DNA from: Hyunsoonleella flava
Lineage (GTDB): Bacteria; Bacteroidota; Bacteroidia; Flavobacteriales; Flavobacteriaceae
Direction of reading: 5' to 3'
Length of the DNA stretch: 64,000 nucleotides
Assembly (NCBI RefSeq): GCF_004310325.1
Contig: NZ_SIRT01000010.1
Span: forward strand, 99,942-163,941
Shown here: one piece after another, positions 36,470 through 45,928 of the stretch
Layout: each line of letters opens with the position of its first letter
How positions within the stretch are numbered: position 1 is the stretch's first letter
Position numbers and translations under genes: made by a program
Notes under the pieces: generated by a model
Told to the model about the DNA's origin: nothing
Databases searched by the model: none
Seen by the model: the letters and a program-made list of their open reading frames with translations, nothing else

Positions 36470-36715
36470 AATATAAGTAGATTAGGTATTGAAATATACG
36501 CGTACCAAAGGTTTAGGGATGAAAAAATCCTTGAAAATCGATAATCTTACACAAAAACATGTCATTCATCGATAATTTCGTGCTTCGCTTAAAACATTAA
36601 GACTTATTTAACATCTGAAAAAGACTAAATCTCAAAATTCCTCCGTAATTAAATTAACGAGATTCTACCTACGCTTTCGTTTTTTCAGTAATTTGTTCAC
36701 TTAAATATCTTCATC

Positions 36716-39700
36716 ATGTCATTCAAAAAACGCCTTGCTTTTGTAATCATAATTGCACTAGCGATTTCCTGTAAAAAGAAAGCTGTAGAAACCGATAATA
36801 TTTTCAAGTTCCGAGATTATGTCAGTTATACGACTTCAGGAATGAGTTCGGTAGCAAATCCTATTCAAATAAATTTAGCCAATGATGTAGAAGGTTGGGA
36901 AATGGGACAGGAAATAACCGATAACATTGTTTCCATCACACCACATATTGAAGGTAAATTAACCGTTGCCAATAAACACAGCTTACTATTTACACCAGAT
37001 GAGCATTTAGAGCCTGATACCGAATATACCGTTAGTGTAAAACTGAAGGATATTTATAAAAATATGCCAGATGGTTTTGAAGATTATACCTTTCAGTTTA
37101 AAACCATAACACCTAGTTTTAATGTGGTTACCAATAGTTTACAATCCTACAGCAAAGCATGGCAATATTTAGAAGGTGTTATAAAATCTGCTGATATTAT
37201 TACTATTGAAGATGCAAAAACCTTAGTTGAAGCATCGCAAAATGGCAAAAAATTAAATGTTATTTTTAACGAATTAAATACAAGTTCCAAGCATTTCGAA
37301 TTTAAAATTGATAGTATTAACCGCTTCGTTGAAGACAGCAAAATTCTTGTAAAATGGAATGGAAAAGCCATTAAGGCAGACAACAAAGGCGAAAACACAG
37401 TTGTAATTCCGGGTAAAAACAACTTTACTATTGTGGATACTGAAGTAACACAGTCACCCGAGCAATTCTTATCCATTAACTTTTCTGATCCTTTAAAAAA
37501 ACAGCAAAATTTTGATGGCTTAGTATCCATTCAAAAAGTAAAAAACCCAAGATATATTGTTGAAGGCAACGTATTAAAAGTCTATCCAGACAGCAAGTTA
37601 GTAGGCAATATTCAAGTTGATATTTTTCAAGGTATAAAAAACACCGATGGTTATAAATTGAAGCAACCCTTTTCTGAAACTATTGCCTTTGAAGATTTAA
37701 AACCGCAAGTGAGATTGATAAGCAATGGCACCATTTTACCAAATTCTCAAGAGTTAAAATTCAATTTTGAAGCCGTAAATTTAAGTGCCGTTGATGTACG
37801 TGTTATTAAAATATTTGAAGATAATGTGCTTCAATTTCTTCAAGACAATAATTTGAATAGCAACAACAGATATGATATAAAGAAAGTTGGACGTCGCATT
37901 GCAAAACAAACCATTCAACTCCAAACCGCCTCAGAAAACACTGGAAAATGGAAAGCCTATAGTATTGATTTATCCAAGTTTTTTCAAGCAGATGCAGGCG
38001 CCATTTATCGTATTGAGTTAAGTTACGACCGCCGTTACTCTTTATACGATTGTGAAGCCAATGCCAATGTATCCCGTTCTGAAAATGATGATTATGATAC
38101 GTATTACGAGGAAGATTACTACGAGGAAAACTATGATGATTTAGCTTCAGATCCCGATAGCTATCGGGATGAAGATTTACGCGAGGAAATGTATTGGGAT
38201 AATTTGTTATATCGCTATAAAAATTACAGCTATAATTGGCGCGAGGAACAAAACCCATGTCATGATGCATATTACAACGAACGTAAAATTGTATCTCAAA
38301 ATTTACTCGCTTCAAACTTGGGCGTTATTGCAAAACGTGGAGGGAATAACTCCTATTATTTTGCGGTTACCAATATTTTAAATACTGAGCCAGAAGCGAA
38401 TGCTAAAGTTGCACTTTATAATTTTCAACAGCAAGAAATTGCAAGCAGACCTACTGATGCCCAAGGATTAACCACTATTGATGCCGATAAGCACGCTAAT
38501 TTCGCCATAGTTTCAAAAGGGAATAACACCACTTATGTGAAGTTACAAGATGGGAACTCTTTATCGCTTAGTAAGTTTGATGTATCTGGTCATCGTTTAC
38601 AGCGTGGTTTAAAAGGCTATTTGTATGGCGAACGCGGTGTGTGGCGACCGGGAGACACTTTGCATTTAACTTTTATGTTGAATGATAACGCAAATCCGCT
38701 TCCAAAGCGTCATCCTATAAAGTTAGAATTAACAGATCCTAACGGAAAACTGGTGTATAAAAATGTAACTACGGATAATCTTAACAATTTCTACAAGTTT
38801 ACCGTACCAACATCCACAGAAGACAAAACAGGGAATTACAATGCAAAAGTTTCAGTCGGTGGCGCAACGTTCAATAAAACCCTTAAAATTGAAACCGTAA
38901 AACCTAACCGTCTAAAAATTAAAATTGATTTTGATGATGAGATGCTTTCAAGCACTAAACCTCTTAATGGCGATTTGGATGTGAAATGGTTACATGGTGC
39001 TCCAGGAAAAAATTTAAAAGCTGAAGTGAAGGCGAAATTTAGTTCAGCTTACACCGCTTTTGAAAATTATAAAAACTACACCTTTAATGACCCCACACGA
39101 AAATTTCAAACCGAAGAAGTTACGGTGTTTGAAGGGAAAGTGAATGAAGAAGGATTAGCCTCTATCAATAAAAAGCTCAACATCGGGAAGAATGCTCCAG
39201 GAATGCTGAATGTTCAGTTTTTAGTAAGAGCCTTTGAAAATGGTGGCGATTTTTCCATGGATGCCTTTACCAAAAAATATGCACCTTACAGTTCGTTTGT
39301 GGGCTTGCGTTCGCCAAAAGGCAATGCTTATGGTTCATTTTTTACAGATGAAAATCAAACCTTTGATGTGGTTGTGGTTGACGAAAATTCTAAACCCGTA
39401 AAACGTAATAATCTTGAGGTTAAAATTTATAAAGTAGAATGGCGTTGGTGGTGGAATTCCTCATACGATGATTTAGCCAGCTACGTGTCTAGTAAATATC
39501 ATAGACCTTATAAAACTTTAAAAGTGAATACTGATGGTAATGGTAAGGCCAATTTCAATATAAAAATTCCTGATGAAGATCGCGGACGGTATTTGATACG
39601 CGTGGTAGATCCCGTAAGTGGTCATGCTACGGGGCGCACCGCCTATTTCTATAAAAACTGGTGGCAAAAAGCGCCATCTAGTGATAAAGAGGCCGCTAAA

Positions 39701-42301
39701 ATGTTAGTGTTTTCTGCGGATAAGGAAAACTATAATGTTGGAGAAACGGCTAAGGTTACATTTGCCTCTGGTAGTGAAGGTCGCGCTTTGGTAAGCATTG
39801 AAAATGGCACTGAAGTATTGGATTATAAATGGGTAAAAACAGCAAAAGGCGAAACAGTTGTTGATATACCTGTCACTAAAGAAATGGCTCCCAATGTATT
39901 TGTGAATATTTCACTCTTACAACCGCATGCGATTACAGCGAACGATTTACCTATTCGTTTATATGGCGTCATTCCAATTATGGTAGAAAACCCTAGCACC
40001 AAATTGCACCCCGAATTGCAAATGCCAGAAACGCTGAAACCCGAACAAACCTTTGTAGTAAAAGTGTCTGAGAAAGACAACAAGCCCATGACCTATACCA
40101 TTGCTATAGTAGAAGAAGGTTTATTGGATTTAACCCGATTTAAAACCCCAAATGCTTGGGCAGAATTTTACAAGCGTGAAGCTTTAGGCGTAAAAACCTG
40201 GGATGTTTTTGATGATGTAATTGGCGCGTTTTCGGGGAGTATAGATCAAGTATTTGCCATTGGTGGCGATGGTAGTGCCGCTGGTGGTAAAAACAAAAAA
40301 GCAAACCGTTTTAAACCTGTGGTCACCTATTTAGGGCCTTTTAAATTAGATGCTGGAAAAACAAAAAGCCACCAAATAAAACTGCCTAATTATATTGGTT
40401 CGGTACGCACCATGGTAGTGGCTGGAAATAATGCAAACGAAGCTTACGGCAGTACAGACAAAACTGTTCCTGTTAAAAAACCGTTGATGGTGTTAGCAAC
40501 ATTGCCGCGGAAATTAAGCCCGGGCGAAAAAGTAACCCTACCTGTTACTGTTTTTGCCATGGAACCGAAAGTGAAAAACGTCAATATTAGTTTAAAATTA
40601 AGCGAGGGTATTTCGGTTGTTGGCAATGCTAAAAAAACGTTGAGTTTTGCTAAACCCGATGAGCAAATGGCATATTTTGAATTGGATGTAAGTAAAGCCA
40701 AAGGTATCAACACTGTTGAAGTTATTGCTTCAGGACACGGCGAAACATCAAGATATAAAGTAGAGTTGGATGTAGAGAATACAAATCCAATTACCTCCAA
40801 AGCTATTGATAAAACACTCACAGCAAATGGGGCTGAAACTTTGGAGTTTTCAACCTTTGGTGTAGCAGGTACAAATTCGGCAACCGTTGAGTTTTCAACC
40901 TTACCGCCAATGGATTTTACGAGACGTTTGGAATATTTGATTCGTTATCCTCATGGGTGCGTGGAGCAAACCACATCGAGTGTATTTCCGCAGTTATTTC
41001 TAGAAGATATTTTTGATTTAACGTTTGATAAGAAGAAAAAAATTAGAGACAATATTGAAAAAGGCATTACACGTCTCGGGCATTTTCAAAGAGCATATGG
41101 AGGCTTAAGCTACTGGATGGGAGAAAACAACGCCAATGATTGGGGCACCAGCTACGCTGGCCATTTTATGATTGAAGCCGAAAAGAAAGGCTACGTATTA
41201 CCGCTGACCTTTAAGAGCAATTGGCTGAAATATCAAAAGCAAACCGCTAGAAATTGGCGACCGAGTTATAGACGCTACAATTCTGATTTAGCACAAGCTT
41301 ATAGGTTGTACACCTTGGCATTAGCGGGCAGTCCAGATTTAGCAAGTATGAACCGTTTGCGGGAGTTTAGTGAAATTTCTAATGAAGCCAAATGGCGATT
41401 GGCTGCCGCCTATGCTTTGGCGGGACAACAAGAAGCGAGCGATAAAATTTCGCAATCGGCTAATATTAATTTTAAACCGCAACGCTATAATTATTACACC
41501 TATGGTTCGGTAGATAGAAATCGCGCCATGGCTTTAGAAACTATGGTGCTGACTAAAAACTCAAAAACCCGAGAATTAGCTGAAACGATTGCTAAAGATT
41601 TATCAAGCAATCGCTGGATGAGTACACAAACCACGGCTTACAGTTTGTTAGCCATGGCGAAACTGGTAAATGCCAATGGCGGAAAAGCGTTACACCTAAA
41701 CTATACCATTAATGGAAAAACGGAAAGTATTACTACTAAAAATGCCATTGCCCAACGTGACCTCAACATTGCTGATGGTGTGAATCGTTTAGTATTGAAA
41801 AATACCAAAGACAATGTGGTTTATGTCCGTTTTTTAAACTCAGGGAAATTACCATTAGGTAAAGAGTTGGCAGAACAACGCGGATTAAGTGTGTCGGTGC
41901 AATACAAAGACTTACAAGGAAATACTATTGATATCTCTAAATTGATGCAAGGTCAGGATTTTGTAGCTACTGTGCGCGTAAGTAACTTAAAAAATAGTAA
42001 GGTGAATGATGTCGCCTTAACCCAAATTTTTCCATCGGGTTGGGAAATTGTAAATACACGTTTTACAGCTTTTGGAAGTAATACGGCCAGTAATGCAAGA
42101 CATACCGATATTAGGGACGACCGTGTGTATTTCTATTTTGATTTACCTGAAAAAGGCAAACACAGCACCAAAACCTTTAACGTAATGCTAAATGCTTCGT
42201 ATTTGGGCACCTATTATTTACCGGGAATTCAGGCTGAAGCGATGTATGATAATGAGTTTTTGGTTAGAACAAAAGGGAAATGGGTTGTGGTTGAGAAGTG
42301 A
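36716..42301 (+). CDS. Alpha-2-macroglobulin family lipoprotein with intact thioester
   Basis: 1861 residues. Lipobox AISC (Cys at about 19). MG-type beta domains fill the first ~1000 residues (DTEYTVSVKLKD, RGVWRPGDTLHLTFML, YLIRVVDP). The bait/alpha-2-macroglobulin domain lies near 1150-1280 (AEFYKREALGVKTWDVFDDV, VRTMVVAGNNANEAYGS), and the thioester motif CVEQ is at Cys1415-Gln1418, followed by the helical TED domain. Periplasmic macroglobulins trap proteases and are usually encoded beside pbpC, which repairs peptidoglycan. Here pbpC is 5.1 kb further on. A Tyr/Asp/Glu-rich stretch (about 458-505) contains a 20-bp perfect palindrome. Confidence 0.93.
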   Translation: MSFKKRLAFVIIIALAISCKKKAVETDNIFKFRDYVSYTTSGMSSVANPIQINLANDVEGWEMGQEITDNIVSITPHIEGKLTVANKHSLLFTPDEHLEPDTEYTVSVKLKDIYKNMPDGFEDYTFQFKTITPSFNVVTNSLQSYSKAWQYLEGVIKSADIITIEDAKTLVEASQNGKKLNVIFNELNTSSKHFEFKIDSINRFVEDSKILVKWNGKAIKADNKGENTVVIPGKNNFTIVDTEVTQSPEQFLSINFSDPLKKQQNFDGLVSIQKVKNPRYIVEGNVLKVYPDSKLVGNIQVDIFQGIKNTDGYKLKQPFSETIAFEDLKPQVRLISNGTILPNSQELKFNFEAVNLSAVDVRVIKIFEDNVLQFLQDNNLNSNNRYDIKKVGRRIAKQTIQLQTASENTGKWKAYSIDLSKFFQADAGAIYRIELSYDRRYSLYDCEANANVSRSENDDYDTYYEEDYYEENYDDLASDPDSYRDEDLREEMYWDNLLYRYKNYSYNWREEQNPCHDAYYNERKIVSQNLLASNLGVIAKRGGNNSYYFAVTNILNTEPEANAKVALYNFQQQEIASRPTDAQGLTTIDADKHANFAIVSKGNNTTYVKLQDGNSLSLSKFDVSGHRLQRGLKGYLYGERGVWRPGDTLHLTFMLNDNANPLPKRHPIKLELTDPNGKLVYKNVTTDNLNNFYKFTVPTSTEDKTGNYNAKVSVGGATFNKTLKIETVKPNRLKIKIDFDDEMLSSTKPLNGDLDVKWLHGAPGKNLKAEVKAKFSSAYTAFENYKNYTFNDPTRKFQTEEVTVFEGKVNEEGLASINKKLNIGKNAPGMLNVQFLVRAFENGGDFSMDAFTKKYAPYSSFVGLRSPKGNAYGSFFTDENQTFDVVVVDENSKPVKRNNLEVKIYKVEWRWWWNSSYDDLASYVSSKYHRPYKTLKVNTDGNGKANFNIKIPDEDRGRYLIRVVDPVSGHATGRTAYFYKNWWQKAPSSDKEAAKMLVFSADKENYNVGETAKVTFASGSEGRALVSIENGTEVLDYKWVKTAKGETVVDIPVTKEMAPNVFVNISLLQPHAITANDLPIRLYGVIPIMVENPSTKLHPELQMPETLKPEQTFVVKVSEKDNKPMTYTIAIVEEGLLDLTRFKTPNAWAEFYKREALGVKTWDVFDDVIGAFSGSIDQVFAIGGDGSAAGGKNKKANRFKPVVTYLGPFKLDAGKTKSHQIKLPNYIGSVRTMVVAGNNANEAYGSTDKTVPVKKPLMVLATLPRKLSPGEKVTLPVTVFAMEPKVKNVNISLKLSEGISVVGNAKKTLSFAKPDEQMAYFELDVSKAKGINTVEVIASGHGETSRYKVELDVENTNPITSKAIDKTLTANGAETLEFSTFGVAGTNSATVEFSTLPPMDFTRRLEYLIRYPHGCVEQTTSSVFPQLFLEDIFDLTFDKKKKIRDNIEKGITRLGHFQRAYGGLSYWMGENNANDWGTSYAGHFMIEAEKKGYVLPLTFKSNWLKYQKQTARNWRPSYRRYNSDLAQAYRLYTLALAGSPDLASMNRLREFSEISNEAKWRLAAAYALAGQQEASDKISQSANINFKPQRYNYYTYGSVDRNRAMALETMVLTKNSKTRELAETIAKDLSSNRWMSTQTTAYSLLAMAKLVNANGGKALHLNYTINGKTESITTKNAIAQRDLNIADGVNRLVLKNTKDNVVYVRFLNSGKLPLGKELAEQRGLSVSVQYKDLQGNTIDISKLMQGQDFVATVRVSNLKNSKVNDVALTQIFPSGWEIVNTRFTAFGSNTASNARHTDIRDDRVYFYFDLPEKGKHSTKTFNVMLNASYLGTYYLPGIQAEAMYDNEFLVRTKGKWVVVEK
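38151..38170. repeat. 20-bp perfect palindrome inside the macroglobulin gene
   Basis: ATCCCGATAGCTATCGGGAT, encoding part of SDPDSYRDED in frame. The same CCGATAGCTATCGG core occurs in the spacer after this gene at 42316-42333. Confidence 0.8.
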
Positions 42302-42315
42302 TAAACTCTTGCGAA

Positions 42316-42333
42316 TTCCGATAGCTATCGGAA
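42316..42333. repeat. 18-bp perfect palindrome (CCGATAGCTATCGG family)
   Basis: TTCCGATAGCTATCGGAA lies 15 bp after the macroglobulin stop codon. It may serve as a weak terminator hairpin, but no T run follows. Confidence 0.75.
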
Positions 42334-42470
42334 GGAATCTAATGTAGAATATTGTACTGATGTTTAACTTGATTTTGTCAGAAAAAAATGATAATTTCGT
42401 TTAACATCCGATATAGTTCATTAAAACGGAACCATATCTCCACATTGTACTGCATTTGAAAACAAACTAA

Positions 42471-43313
42471 ATGAATAGACCACAAACAATACAGATTTTT
42501 TTGCCAGATGGCTCTCCGAGAAGTGTAAAAATTGCAGAAATAACAAATCGAGTTGTTAAAGCTGTATTAGTTCCCAGAAATAAACTCGAATATATATCGA
42601 CAAGAACGGAATTAAATAATGTTGGAATTTATTTCTTGTTTGGAGAATCTGCTGAAAAGGCAAAACCAATAGTCTATATTGGAGAAGCTGAAGATTGTCT
42701 TGAAAGACTAAAACAACATAACCGAACAAAAGAGTTTTGGAATTATGCTGTTGTGATGGTTTCAAAAATCAATGCATTTACTAAATCACACGCGAAATAC
42801 TTGGAACATATTGCAGTTGACCAAGCTAAAGAATCAAACAGATACGAAACTGAAAATCAAACTGCTCCAAGTAAACCATTCGTGACTGAATCAATGGAAG
42901 CCGATTTATTGGATAGTTTTGATACAATCAAAATACTTCTTTCAACTCTTGGTTTCCCTGTTTATGACAAAGTTGGTAAAGAACAAGTTACATCTAAAGA
43001 ATTACTCTTTTTAAATGGTCGTAATATTAAAGCCGAAGGAGATTTAATTGACGATGGATTTGTCGTTTTTAAAGGTTCACAAGTAAAGAAAGATACTGTT
43101 CCGTCTTGTCATGAATATTTAATCAATTTAAGACAAAAACTAATCCAAAATGAAATTCTGATTGAGAAAAACGGTAATTATGAATTCGTACAAGATTATG
43201 TTTTTAATTCGCCAAGTACAGCTGGAGGAGTTGTTTTAGGACGTTCAACAAATGGTTGGACTAAATGGAAAAATAAGGGCGGGAAAACTTTAGATGAAAT
43301 TAAAAGAAAATAA
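42471..43313 (+). CDS. GIY-YIG nuclease domain protein with DUF4357
   Basis: 280 residues. GIY-YIG domain at about 47-125 (VGIYFLFGESAEKAKPIVYI, then GEAEDCLERL, Glu in KYLEHIAVDQA). C-terminal DUF4357 (FNSPSTAGGVVLGRSTNGWT, then KWKNKGGKTLDEI). Such fusions are accessory genes, often in restriction or defence neighbourhoods. The gene has no same-strand partner, interrupts the macroglobulin-pbpC pairing, and is followed after 16 bp by an attC-like repeat, so it looks like a mobile single-gene cassette. Confidence 0.88.
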   Translation: MNRPQTIQIFLPDGSPRSVKIAEITNRVVKAVLVPRNKLEYISTRTELNNVGIYFLFGESAEKAKPIVYIGEAEDCLERLKQHNRTKEFWNYAVVMVSKINAFTKSHAKYLEHIAVDQAKESNRYETENQTAPSKPFVTESMEADLLDSFDTIKILLSTLGFPVYDKVGKEQVTSKELLFLNGRNIKAEGDLIDDGFVVFKGSQVKKDTVPSCHEYLINLRQKLIQNEILIEKNGNYEFVQDYVFNSPSTAGGVVLGRSTNGWTKWKNKGGKTLDEIKRK

Positions 43314-43329
43314 AACGCAGTACAACAAT

Positions 43330-43453
43330 GTATAACCGCAATTACGGCGGATTCGACTACGTCCGAATCCACTCGGAATTGCTAACGTATGTGCTAAACC
43401 GAAAATAATCGCTAATTTAACCCGTAACTGACGGTTATACGAGACCGTTAAAC
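43330..43453 (+). repeat. attC-like structured repeat, copy 1
   Basis: GTATAACCG (43330-43338) pairs with CGGTTATAC (43432-43440). Between them are nested dyads CAATT/AATTG and GGATTCG/CGAATCC. It ends with GTTAAAC (43447-43453), which fits the integron core GTTRRRY. About 90 percent identical by eye to the repeat at 63761-63886; both stand immediately 3' of a lone accessory gene. Confidence 0.7.
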
Positions 43454-43508
43454 GAACCCCTCCAAAAGCAGAACTAAATTTCTTTAAACAACCAAGCCAG
43501 CAAACACA

Positions 43509-43636
43509 CCCGCGTTAGGGATTGAACGGCATACTTCGACTGTGCTCAGCACAGGTGTTGGAGCTCCTCGCAGAGAGCGACTAGTGAAAGCCCGACCCCG
43601 CTTCGATAGCCTCAGCGACCGAGTGGGGTAACGCCC
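43509..43636 (+). repeat. Structured intergenic repeat, copy C, with nested palindromes
   Basis: Begins CCCGCGTTAGGGATTGAACG and ends GGGGTAACGCCC; core GCGACTAGTGAAAGCCCGACC. One arm carries an inserted ACTTCGACTGTGCTCAGCAC-type palindrome and the other a CTTCGATAGCCTCAGCGACC sequence, so this is the longest copy (128 bp). It ends 5 bp from the stop of the T9SS gene. Confidence 0.85.
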
Positions 43637-43641
43637 AAAAA

Positions 43642-45522
43642 CTATCGCTTTAAAGTAAAATGGCCTGTAAACTTCTGATTTTCTATTGCGATGACATACC
43701 AATAATCGTCTGAAGGCAATTGTTGTCCTGCGAATGTACCATCCCATGAAAACGAGGTGTTTTTAGCATATTTTAAAAGCTTTCCGTAGCGATTGAAAAT
43801 GGAAACCGATGATGTTGAGAAGAGTTCAATACCTTTTAAATCGAATCGATCATTTACGCCATCGTTGTTTGGTGTGAAAAATGAAGGGATAAAAAAATGT
43901 AGATATTCTGTTGTTACTGCATTATCGCATTCTTGAAGTTTAACATAAATAGTATACCTGCCTCCTTTAACATTTAAAAAGGTGTTGTTTGTTTGATAGG
44001 TACTCCCATCTAAAGAGTATAAAAAATTGCTAGGACTTGAAAGGTTGACGGTAATACTATTTCCGTTTGATTCAATGGTTTCAATAATAGGATTATCTAT
44101 TTGATTTACTTGAATGGTTTTAGTAACCGTACAGCCAATATTGGTAACATCTACAGTATAAACGCCTGGTGTACTTACCATTATGCTTTCTGTAACTTCG
44201 CCAGTACTCCAACTATATGTAGCCGTAGAGATATTGGTATCTGCATTTAACGTAATATTTGTGTTTTCGCAAAATTCTAAAACTTCATCAGTTATTATTG
44301 GTGTCTCAAAAAAATCAAATTCCACAGCTGTTCTTGATACAGAAGTACATCTACCACGAACTGTTACAGCTTCAGCGTAATACATCCCCGGTACATCCGT
44401 ACTGAAAGTTGTACTATTGGATTGAAGCAAGTTTCCACCAGTTGGGGCATCATACCAATTTACTGTAACCCCTTCGGTTACAGTTACTGCTAATGGTTCT
44501 ATAGCATTATCGCAAAGTGATAAATTCTCTATAACTTCTGGAGCTGGTGGTATTCTACCAACGCCAAACTCAAATACATCAGACAAGGTATTGCAAGAAG
44601 AGTTTAAAATATTAAGAGGATTCTCTACTACTTTAGTTCTATAAAACACTTGACTGGTAATTACTGGCGTAACATAGGTATCACTTGTTTCGCCTGGTAT
44701 ATCTACCCAATTTATACCATCTCTACTCTCTTGCCACTGGTAAAAATGCTCTGAGAAAATTGAGGAATCTGGTACAGCTGTTAATGTGGTACTAGAAATC
44801 ACCTCTCCATTGCAGCTAAAGCGAGATGTATTATTTTGCGAATCTAAAATAGGGACACTATCACCGCAAGACCTAAACCATATATCGTCTATAGCAAAAT
44901 CGTTACCACAGCCGCCTGATTCGTTATTGAACATTTTTAAAATGACTGACGTTTGACCTGGAAGCGACTTGAAAACCAGTCCGTATTCCTGCCAATCGGG
45001 GGTAATTGTACTTAGGATATTGCCTGAGTTGCCACTAGCCAATAGACTTGTGTTTGTGCTGTCCCAAACCTCGAATCTTATATTGATAGGGACACTAAGG
45101 CCTTCAGCACCACACCCGTCATGGTAAAAGGGCATAAGATTTATGATCCAAGTAGAAAACCCATAGATTGTATTTTCACATAAATCTGGGACTGTCATTC
45201 TAAAAAATTCTCCAGGACTGATATCAGCATTTACTATTAACATTTTACCATTGGCATCACCTGGAGTATGGTCTTCAGTATCAAACCAACCTAAATAATC
45301 AGTATTACTTGCTACTTTATAAAAACCTTCATTAGGAGTTTCTGATGTGAAGGTATAGTACGTATTTCCAAATGACAATGGAGTATCGTTTGTGCCGTTT
45401 CCAAAATCTTCTGTAAAAATAGGGTCCCCGAATATGCCCGTACAAAAATCTGTTTGTGCACTAACCTTGCAAATAAATGCAATACCAATTGTTATGAAAA
45501 TTATCTTTTTGATAGCTATTAT
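43642..45522 (-). CDS. Secreted T9SS type B sorting-domain protein with Ig-like domains; start codon apparently lost
   Basis: The frame is open from a TAG at 45532-45534. It encodes a signal peptide (KKIIFITIGIAFICKVSAQ) and the expected N-terminus (TDFCTGIFGDPIFTEDFGNG), but no ATG, GTG or TTG precedes it; two ATA codons stand where the paralogue has ATG. The only in-frame start is TTG 45378, which would remove the signal. Domains: N-terminal carbohydrate-binding-like beta domain (to about residue 190), an Ig-like CHU_C/Ig_7 unit (WYDAPTGGNLLQSNSTTF), and the type B gliding-motility C-terminal domain (SFFTPNNDGVNDRFDLKGIE). If expressed it would be exported by T9SS. Confidence 0.75.
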   Translation of the reverse strand: MIAIKKIIFITIGIAFICKVSAQTDFCTGIFGDPIFTEDFGNGTNDTPLSFGNTYYTFTSETPNEGFYKVASNTDYLGWFDTEDHTPGDANGKMLIVNADISPGEFFRMTVPDLCENTIYGFSTWIINLMPFYHDGCGAEGLSVPINIRFEVWDSTNTSLLASGNSGNILSTITPDWQEYGLVFKSLPGQTSVILKMFNNESGGCGNDFAIDDIWFRSCGDSVPILDSQNNTSRFSCNGEVISSTTLTAVPDSSIFSEHFYQWQESRDGINWVDIPGETSDTYVTPVITSQVFYRTKVVENPLNILNSSCNTLSDVFEFGVGRIPPAPEVIENLSLCDNAIEPLAVTVTEGVTVNWYDAPTGGNLLQSNSTTFSTDVPGMYYAEAVTVRGRCTSVSRTAVEFDFFETPIITDEVLEFCENTNITLNADTNISTATYSWSTGEVTESIMVSTPGVYTVDVTNIGCTVTKTIQVNQIDNPIIETIESNGNSITVNLSSPSNFLYSLDGSTYQTNNTFLNVKGGRYTIYVKLQECDNAVTTEYLHFFIPSFFTPNNDGVNDRFDLKGIELFSTSSVSIFNRYGKLLKYAKNTSFSWDGTFAGQQLPSDDYWYVIAIENQKFTGHFTLKR

Positions 45523-45692
45523 TTTACCACGCTACAATAACTTAAAATAAAGCATAATAGTGTCCCTCTTAACAAAATAGCCACAACTTATGTGCCATTC
45601 AATAGGACTTATTTATACTAGATATTTAGTTAGTATAATTTTTGCGCTATAAAACATCTAAATTAGTAAAACAAAGAGTATATTTTTTAAGA

Positions 45693-45881
45693 ATGGCTAT
45701 TATAAAGTATATTAAAAGACATAAAGTAAGGAGTATAACTATACTCATCCTTTTAATTGCTTACTATTTTTGCTTACCCAAACAACTTTTTAAAGACCCA
45801 ACATCTACAGTAATTACAAATACTACTTACGATTTGTTGGGTGCACAGATAGCTAAAGATGGGTAATGGCATAAAGCTAGC
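45693..45881 (+). pseudogene. pbpC 5' remnant
   Basis: The first 58 codons (MAIIKYIKRHKVRSITILIL, YYFCLPKQLFKDPTSTVITN) match the N-terminus of the intact pbpC at 47393 closely. A nonsense change (TAA where pbpC has CAA, codon after DG) ends the frame at 45864-45866. Similarity fades within 15 bases after that. It lies divergently from the T9SS gene just as the intact pbpC lies divergently from that gene's paralogue, so it is one half of a tandem duplication. Confidence 0.85.
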
Positions 45882-45928
45882 TGGTAGACAATAACGCATC
45901 ATCCGCTTATAGTAACGCATTGAAAAAT

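Noticed and set aside
43484..43747. 87-codon minus-strand frame over repeat copy C
   Set aside because: Entirely repeat DNA plus the out-of-frame end of the T9SS gene; no homology expected.
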